Of a stretch of DNA of 10,260 nt, positions 6,075 through 10,260 are shown piece by piece. The DNA comes from Candidatus Terrybacteria bacterium RIFCSPLOWO2_01_FULL_58_14 (GTDB taxonomy: Bacteria; Patescibacteriota; Minisyncoccia; Terrybacterales; 2-01-FULL-58-14): NCBI GenBank assembly GCA_001824745.1, contig MHSZ01000007.1, forward strand, positions 1 to 10,260, written 5' to 3'. How positions within the stretch are numbered: the stretch's first letter is position 1; every line of letters begins with the position of its first letter. The notes below the pieces were generated by a model, which did not search any database, was not told the origin of the DNA, and saw nothing but the letters and a program-made list of their open reading frames with translations. Made by a program: the position numbers and the translations under genes.

Positions 6075-9000
6075 ATGGGATTCATATTCCCGCGCAGGGC
6101 GAGGGCTCTACTGGGCCTTTTTGTCGTATTAGCGGCGCTTGTTGGCCTTGCCGTGGCGCTTCTCGGCTTCTTGCCGCCGCCCTCCCAGGCTTTCCACGCT
6201 TCTGTCGGAATCGGGGGTTACGTATACACATACGCGTCTTCCGTGCCGGTTCCTGCGGCCACGGTGAAGTATTGCTTCGCTTCGTCGTGGACCGCCCTGG
6301 ATTCCTGCACCCCGCAACTTCTCACGAACGCCAGCGCTCTCGGCGAATGGCAGCTGACCAGCGCTGATCCGAGCCTTTACTACCGCTTCTGGGCCGTCAC
6401 GCCGGACGGTTACTATGGCCAATCTAATTCCTCGGCAGGAGCGAATGCAGGAACCGGGCATCTCATCTTGTATCTCCCCGACATACTGGCGAGTCGAGGG
6501 ACATTGACGGTGCAGAAGCAGGGGACTGGTACGGGCGCTGTCGGCGCGAGCCAGCCGCAAAATACGCTTGCATGCCCCACTGACCAGGTGACGTGTTCGT
6601 ATCTCTATCCCCCAGGAACGGAAGTGCGTCTTGGTGAGGCGCCGGACTCGGGATCCGTGTTTTCCAGTTGGTCCGGGAACTGCACGAATACCACGTCGCA
6701 GTGCGTCTATGTGATCCCCGGCCCTTCTACGTATTACGTCTACGCGCAGTTCAATCTTTCCGGCGGCACGATGAATAAACTCTACGGCAACGTGCGCGAT
6801 GTAAACAGCCAGGGCGTGAGCGGCGCGGCAATTTACTACTGTGCTTCAAGTAGTGGTACCCCGTCGACCTGTACCTCTGCGAATGCAACATCCGCCGGCG
6901 TGACGAGCTCCACTACCGGGTATTGGGAGTGGAACAATCCGCCCACGGGCATGTACTACACCTTCTTTGCCGTGCTCGGAGGCCAGCAGACAAACTCTGT
7001 CAGCACGAACGGGGCCTACACGAGCGGCACGTATTCGCTTTCCGAGCTACGATTTTCTGCCGCAGGGGATGGGAACACGAGCTATACGCTTACGGTGAAT
7101 AAAAACGGTGCAGGAAACATTTATGTCAGCCCTCCCGGCTCCAACTGCGGCTATGCGGGTTCCGCGCCCCCGTGTAGTTTCAGCTACGCCTCAGGAACTT
7201 CGGTGACGCTGGTCGCACAGCCGGATACGACCGGGACCTTCACCGGGTGGTCCGGTGATTATTGCTCGGGAACAAACGCTACGTGCACTCTCACGATGGG
7301 CGCGAATAAAAGCGCTACGGCCGTTTTCGGCACCAATACGGTTCCGATTTCGGCGGGCGATCTGACCGTTCGCGATACGGCTCTCACGCCGGCAACCGGC
7401 ACTGCGGGGTCTCCGATGACATTCTCGGCGAAGGTCGTCAACGAGGGCTCGGCTGTCTCGATCGCTTCGATCGTTCGTCTTTATATCAGCGGTTCGGCAA
7501 CCTACCAGAGCGATCAGGGCGTGGGAGGATTGACTGCCGTCAGTGGGAACCAGGCCGTATCCTGGCAGTGGACGCCGAACCTCAGCGGAAGTTACTATTT
7601 CAACATTTGCGCTGACGTGACGGCAACCAACGCTGAGTCCATAGAGTACAATAATTGCAGTGGAGGAAGCTTCGCGGTGGGAACAGCGGGCGGAGGCGGC
7701 GTCATTCGGGGCCGCGTCACCGCGCCGGAGGGGCAGGGGATCAGCGGAGTGAAGATTGATGCCTTTATGCCTGAAGGGAGCGGCTTTCAGTCCATCACCA
7801 CCGGCACAGATGGCTCTTATCAGTTTGCGATCGGGGCTGGTGTGTGGGAGATCTCCGCGCATCCCGATACGGTGTCTGGCTACGGATCCGCGGAGCCGTT
7901 CTCGCAGCGCGTGAGCGTTACGGCCGGCGGTACGATTTCCGAGGTGAACTTCGTCCTGCGACGCGCGGACGCTACAATCTCGGGCCGTCTTGTCGATGCG
8001 AGCGGCAACGTGCTCACCAATGTGAGTGCCGGCGTCTATGTCGTAGGGCAGTCGATCGGCGTACCGCTCGCGCAGGGGACGTTTACCCTTCGGGTTCCTG
8101 CGGGGACGCATACGGTTGATGCGTGGCTCCCGTACGAATCGGGGTATGTTTCTGCGGGCGCCAAGACCGTGACTGTTATTTCCGGGCAGACCGCCCCTCT
8201 CGCTCTTATGGCGATCGCGCAGGCGTCCGGAGGGAAATTTGAGGGCGCCATTGTCGACGCGGCAGGAGGTGCGGTTGTAAACGCTGGCATCGAGGTGTTC
8301 GCCGGCTCCGCCGACAGCTGGATTCGCGGCACCATCGATCCGACGACCGGGCGATACAGCATACTTGTGCCGCCGGGAACATGGCAGCTGGGTTACCGTG
8401 CGTTTGATTCTCGTTATGCCGCGACCGGCGGACCAGTCGGGCCCCCCGTCCAGGTGACGGTTGGAGCCCGCGTCGCGCGGAACATCGTCTTGGTTGCCGC
8501 GAACACCACGATTACTGTACAGGTGCGTAAGAGCGACGGCTCGGCTTTTGTGAATGCCGGGGTGGAGGTGAGCGCGACTCCCTTCAATCCGGATGCGCAC
8601 ACGACAACGGAGGCGTTCCGCGCCTTCACACAAGCGGACGCGCAAGGAACCGCGCGCTTCGCGGTGCCTGCGGGAACGTATTACGTGCGCGCGTTTGCGC
8701 CTCCGGACCTTGGTGGAGGGCTGAACCCTGTTGAGCAATCGGTTATCCTTGCGTCAGGAGGAACCAAAACAGTCACGTTGCAGTTCCGGATTGCCTCCGC
8801 GACCATTTCCGGACGAGTATTAGCGCAAGGGAATCTCGTAGCCGAGGCCTTTATCGGCGGATGGACGAAGACCGGCGGCTTCGCGATGACGAAGACCGCG
8901 GCAGACGGTTCGTACCGGCTCTCGGTGACCACCGGCGACGTGTGGAATCTGAAAGCAGGAGGGAATGTCGGCGGGGTGTTCTACGAGTCGGAACCTATCA

Positions 9001-9902
9001 GTGTTGACATGACGGCGCGCACGGCGGCGACGCAAGATGTGTTGCTGGGCGTGACGAAGATAGCGATTCCTCAGCCGATCACTACCTCGCACACGGTGAC
9101 GCAATCGTTCTCGCGCAAACTCGAGGACGGAATGGCCGTTTCTTGCAAGGAGAGTTGCTTTGGCGCGAGCGGCAGCGTGAATATTGCCATCCAGCCCGAT
9201 CTCACCGTACCGGATCAGGGAACTACGAAAGTGATCGGTATCGCATATAACATTGAGGCCTACACCGCAGCGGGAACCGCGATCGCAACGCTGCAAGACA
9301 GTGCTACGGTGACTATTCCGTATCAACCAGACGAGGTGAGCGTGGTGGGCGTTGCCGAGACGGAACTCCGCGTCGCGTTCTTCGATGAAACAACGGCGCG
9401 CTGGCAACCGCTCGATACGTCCGTGGTTGATGTGGTGGCGAAGACCGTGACTGCCACGACGACGCACCTAACGCGTTTTGCGTTGCTCTCGCCCGCGTAT
9501 TCAACCGTGGTGTCCGGGAGCGCGAGCGGGACTGTTCGCGAGGGGGATCTTATTCGCGGTCCGGACGGTATTAAGGTGTACATCGTGAACGATCGCGGCT
9601 ACAAGCGCCATATCTTCAACCCCGCGGTTTTTGGGATGTACGGGCACTTCCGTTGGGACTCTATCAAGGTCGTGAGCCAGGCGACGCTGGACAGCTACGT
9701 CGTATCCGACATGTATCGGGCCGACGGCGATCCAAAAGTATATTCGCTCGAAGAAGTGAACGAGGTGCAGGGGAGCGCTACGAAACATTGGCTTGACACG
9801 AGCGTCGAACGCTTTACCGCGCTTGGCTACAACTGGAGCCAGGTGTTCATCGTGAACGCGCAAGAGCGGGACTACTACCAAACCGGCTCCGCGATTCAGT
9901 AA
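6075..9902 (+). CDS. Large exported multidomain beta-repeat protein
   Basis: A 1275-residue protein with a signal peptide: a basic n-region (PRRAR), hydrophobic residues 12-33, and a likely cut after Ser-Gln-Ala39. Domains by eye: a CarboxypepD_reg-like unit (47-135), an InlB B-like repeat with SSWSGNC (141-227), a second copy of both (236-329 and 336-418, with TGWSGDYC), and a CARDB-like domain (427-536). Five transthyretin-like CarboxypepD_reg repeats follow (542-993), each opening with a motif like ISGRV or RGRV. Next are a ZU5-like/late beta region (1000-1140, ending THLTRFALL) and a two-fold C-terminal module (1157-1271). No LPXTG, C-terminal membrane segment or catalytic domain is visible, so surface attachment, if any, is by other means. 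ATG 6075 is chosen because it starts the signal peptide and follows TATAAT; the opening back to TTG 6012 is rejected. Role probably adhesive or structural; inference only. Confidence 0.9.
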   Translation: MGFIFPRRARALLGLFVVLAALVGLAVALLGFLPPPSQAFHASVGIGGYVYTYASSVPVPAATVKYCFASSWTALDSCTPQLLTNASALGEWQLTSADPSLYYRFWAVTPDGYYGQSNSSAGANAGTGHLILYLPDILASRGTLTVQKQGTGTGAVGASQPQNTLACPTDQVTCSYLYPPGTEVRLGEAPDSGSVFSSWSGNCTNTTSQCVYVIPGPSTYYVYAQFNLSGGTMNKLYGNVRDVNSQGVSGAAIYYCASSSGTPSTCTSANATSAGVTSSTTGYWEWNNPPTGMYYTFFAVLGGQQTNSVSTNGAYTSGTYSLSELRFSAAGDGNTSYTLTVNKNGAGNIYVSPPGSNCGYAGSAPPCSFSYASGTSVTLVAQPDTTGTFTGWSGDYCSGTNATCTLTMGANKSATAVFGTNTVPISAGDLTVRDTALTPATGTAGSPMTFSAKVVNEGSAVSIASIVRLYISGSATYQSDQGVGGLTAVSGNQAVSWQWTPNLSGSYYFNICADVTATNAESIEYNNCSGGSFAVGTAGGGGVIRGRVTAPEGQGISGVKIDAFMPEGSGFQSITTGTDGSYQFAIGAGVWEISAHPDTVSGYGSAEPFSQRVSVTAGGTISEVNFVLRRADATISGRLVDASGNVLTNVSAGVYVVGQSIGVPLAQGTFTLRVPAGTHTVDAWLPYESGYVSAGAKTVTVISGQTAPLALMAIAQASGGKFEGAIVDAAGGAVVNAGIEVFAGSADSWIRGTIDPTTGRYSILVPPGTWQLGYRAFDSRYAATGGPVGPPVQVTVGARVARNIVLVAANTTITVQVRKSDGSAFVNAGVEVSATPFNPDAHTTTEAFRAFTQADAQGTARFAVPAGTYYVRAFAPPDLGGGLNPVEQSVILASGGTKTVTLQFRIASATISGRVLAQGNLVAEAFIGGWTKTGGFAMTKTAADGSYRLSVTTGDVWNLKAGGNVGGVFYESEPISVDMTARTAATQDVLLGVTKIAIPQPITTSHTVTQSFSRKLEDGMAVSCKESCFGASGSVNIAIQPDLTVPDQGTTKVIGIAYNIEAYTAAGTAIATLQDSATVTIPYQPDEVSVVGVAETELRVAFFDETTARWQPLDTSVVDVVAKTVTATTTHLTRFALLSPAYSTVVSGSASGTVREGDLIRGPDGIKVYIVNDRGYKRHIFNPAVFGMYGHFRWDSIKVVSQATLDSYVVSDMYRADGDPKVYSLEEVNEVQGSATKHWLDTSVERFTALGYNWSQVFIVNAQERDYYQTGSAIQ
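6213..7328 (+). repeat. Two-fold protein-level duplication of a two-domain unit
   Basis: Unit A1 (6213-6479) and B1 (6495-6755) recur as A2 (6780-7061) and B2 (7080-7328). A copies share a KYC/YYC strand, a second Cys 10-11 residues on, a GEW/YWEW segment, and LYYRFWAV / MYYTFFAV. B copies share TLTVQK / TLTVNK, two Cys pairs, a P-G or S-G-T turn before a V-x-L strand, W-S-G, and a final A-x-F strand. DNA identity is low, so the duplication is old. Confidence 0.7.
7698..9053 (+). repeat. Five tandem CarboxypepD_reg-like (transthyretin-like) repeats
   Basis: Repeats begin at about residues 542, 633, 719, 811 and 908 of the exported protein, each about 80-95 residues. They share an opening strand (IRGRV, ISGRL, FEGAI, ITVQV, ISGRV), a turn with GxxVxNAG or similar, a G-S/R-Y or T-x-x-F strand, and a P-x-G-T/V-W/Y-x-x strand before a closing hydrophobic strand. 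The fold is known from carboxypeptidase regulatory domains and many surface proteins. Confidence 0.7.
9543..9887 (+). repeat. Two-fold C-terminal module of the exported protein
   Basis: Copy 1 (9543-9719, residues 1157-1215) and copy 2 (9720-9887, residues 1216-1271) share the order G-D/G-x-K-V-Y, then K-R-H-I-F or K-H-W-L, an aromatic residue, Y-G/G-Y, a Trp, I/V-x-V, and a closing Y. I associate this kind of module with C-termini of exported Patescibacteria proteins, from memory and without a search. Confidence 0.6.
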
Positions 9903-9929
9903 GGCGGGATGATACTGCAAGAATGTGCG

Positions 9930-9962
9930 TGTCGCTCGTTATTTCGGGCGGCATTTCTGTTT
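9930..9962 (+). terminator. Rho-independent terminator after the large exported protein gene
   Basis: TGTCGCTCG (9930-9938) pairs with CGGGCGGCA (9945-9953) over 9 bp with two T-G wobbles and a TTATTT loop. It is followed directly by TTTCTGTTT (9954-9962). It lies 27 nt after the TAA stop. Confidence 0.72.
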
Positions 9963-10009
9963 CGTGACGAACACTGAAACGCCGGTGAGTCGTGACCGAT
10001 GGAACGCGA

Positions 10010-10038
10010 TTGCGACGATCAGGGGCCCGCGCTAGGGT
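10010..10038 (+). promoter_or_regulatory. Candidate promoter for the UvrD-like helicase gene
   Basis: TTGCGA (10010-10015), a 17-bp spacer and TAGGGT (10033-10038) form a moderate promoter. The -10 is a poor match inside, so confidence is limited. The start codon at 10046 is 7 nt downstream, again leaving almost no leader, although GGTGGGG could also be read as a weak ribosome-binding site. Confidence 0.4.
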
Positions 10039-10045
10039 GGGGACG

Positions 10046-10260
10046 ATGTCAACTCGGGAACTGCGGTACGAGCAGGAGCTGAACCCTCAGCAGCGGGCGG
10101 CCGTTTTCCACGAGAAGGGGCCCGCACTTGTTGTTGCCGGAGCCGGCACCGGCAAGACGCGGACCCTTATCTGGCGTGTCGCGCGGCTCGTGGAGCAGGG
10201 CACAGATCCGCGGCGGATTTTGCTCCTCACATTCACAAGGAGAGCGGCAAAGCAGATGCT
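10046..10260 (+). CDS. UvrD/Rep-type superfamily 1 DNA helicase, 3'-truncated by window edge
   Basis: Only the first 71 full codons are present. The frame opens at ATG 10046. It shows the SF1 Q-motif LNPQQRAAV (residues 12-20), Walker A AGAGTGKT (31-38) and motif Ia LLTFTRRAAKQM (60-71). These are the standard start of UvrD/PcrA/Rep helicases, 3'-to-5' DNA translocases used in repair and replication restart. The TFTRRAA form, instead of the TFTNKAA common in UvrD and PcrA, suggests a UvrD-like subgroup, but the truncated view cannot separate UvrD, Rep, AddA-like or fusion forms with an exonuclease domain. The frame runs off the right edge with no stop. Confidence 0.9.
   Translation, partial: MSTRELRYEQELNPQQRAAVFHEKGPALVVAGAGTGKTRTLIWRVARLVEQGTDPRRILLLTFTRRAAKQM

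Noticed and set aside
7191..8738. Long open frame of 515 codons on the minus strand, antisense to the exported protein
   Set aside because: Its translation is Arg/His-rich and low in hydrophobic order, with no domain, promoter or ribosome site. It is a by-product of GC-rich codon use in the real gene.
1..10260. CRISPR array, tRNA/rRNA, insertion sequence, prophage or defence system
   Set aside because: No direct-repeat array, cloverleaf, terminal inverted repeats, transposase, integrase or paired toxin-antitoxin genes seen. The partial UvrD-like gene could belong to repair or a defence locus, but nothing in the window indicates defence.

Overview
The window reads as ordinary chromosome of a bacterium with compact, GC-rich (mid-50s % by eye) genes on both strands. 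My best guess is a member of the Patescibacteria/CPR, Parcubacteria-like. The main reasons are the C-terminal module of the large exported protein (KVY...YKRHIFNP...W, which I associate from memory with exported proteins of that group), the very short intergenic spaces, and several promoters whose -10 box sits only a few bases from the start codon. This taxonomic call is inference; no rRNA is present to confirm it.

Layout, left to right: the 3' part of a TypA/BipA translational GTPase (+), which lacks its N-terminus at the window edge. A convergent minus-strand gene for a 141-residue protein of unknown function follows, with a canonical promoter, Shine-Dalgarno site and a terminator that overlaps its stop codon. 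Next come a DUF192-family gene (+) and uppP/bacA (-), convergent with overlapping stop codons. Divergent from uppP is a RhlE-like DEAD-box RNA helicase (+). It is followed by a 67-residue Cys/His protein (+) ending in a very strong hairpin terminator, then a class I SAM-dependent methyltransferase (+). A 1275-residue exported multidomain protein (+), with its own terminator, fills most of the right half. The last ~215 bases hold the 5' end of a UvrD/Rep-type helicase (+).

The genes do not form one pathway. TypA and the DEAD-box helicase belong to ribosome/RNA biology and UppP recycles the undecaprenyl lipid carrier for cell envelope synthesis. The large exported protein is a surface or secreted beta-rich protein. 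Each gene appears to have its own promoter, so this looks like a series of mostly single-gene units rather than an operon.

I found no CRISPR array, tRNA, rRNA, transposase, integrase or toxin-antitoxin pair. The most noteworthy things are the internal duplication and Cys-pair pattern of the exported protein, its C-terminal two-fold repeat, the recurrent near-leaderless promoter arrangement, and an altered G5 motif in TypA. I do not see a convincing new multi-gene system.
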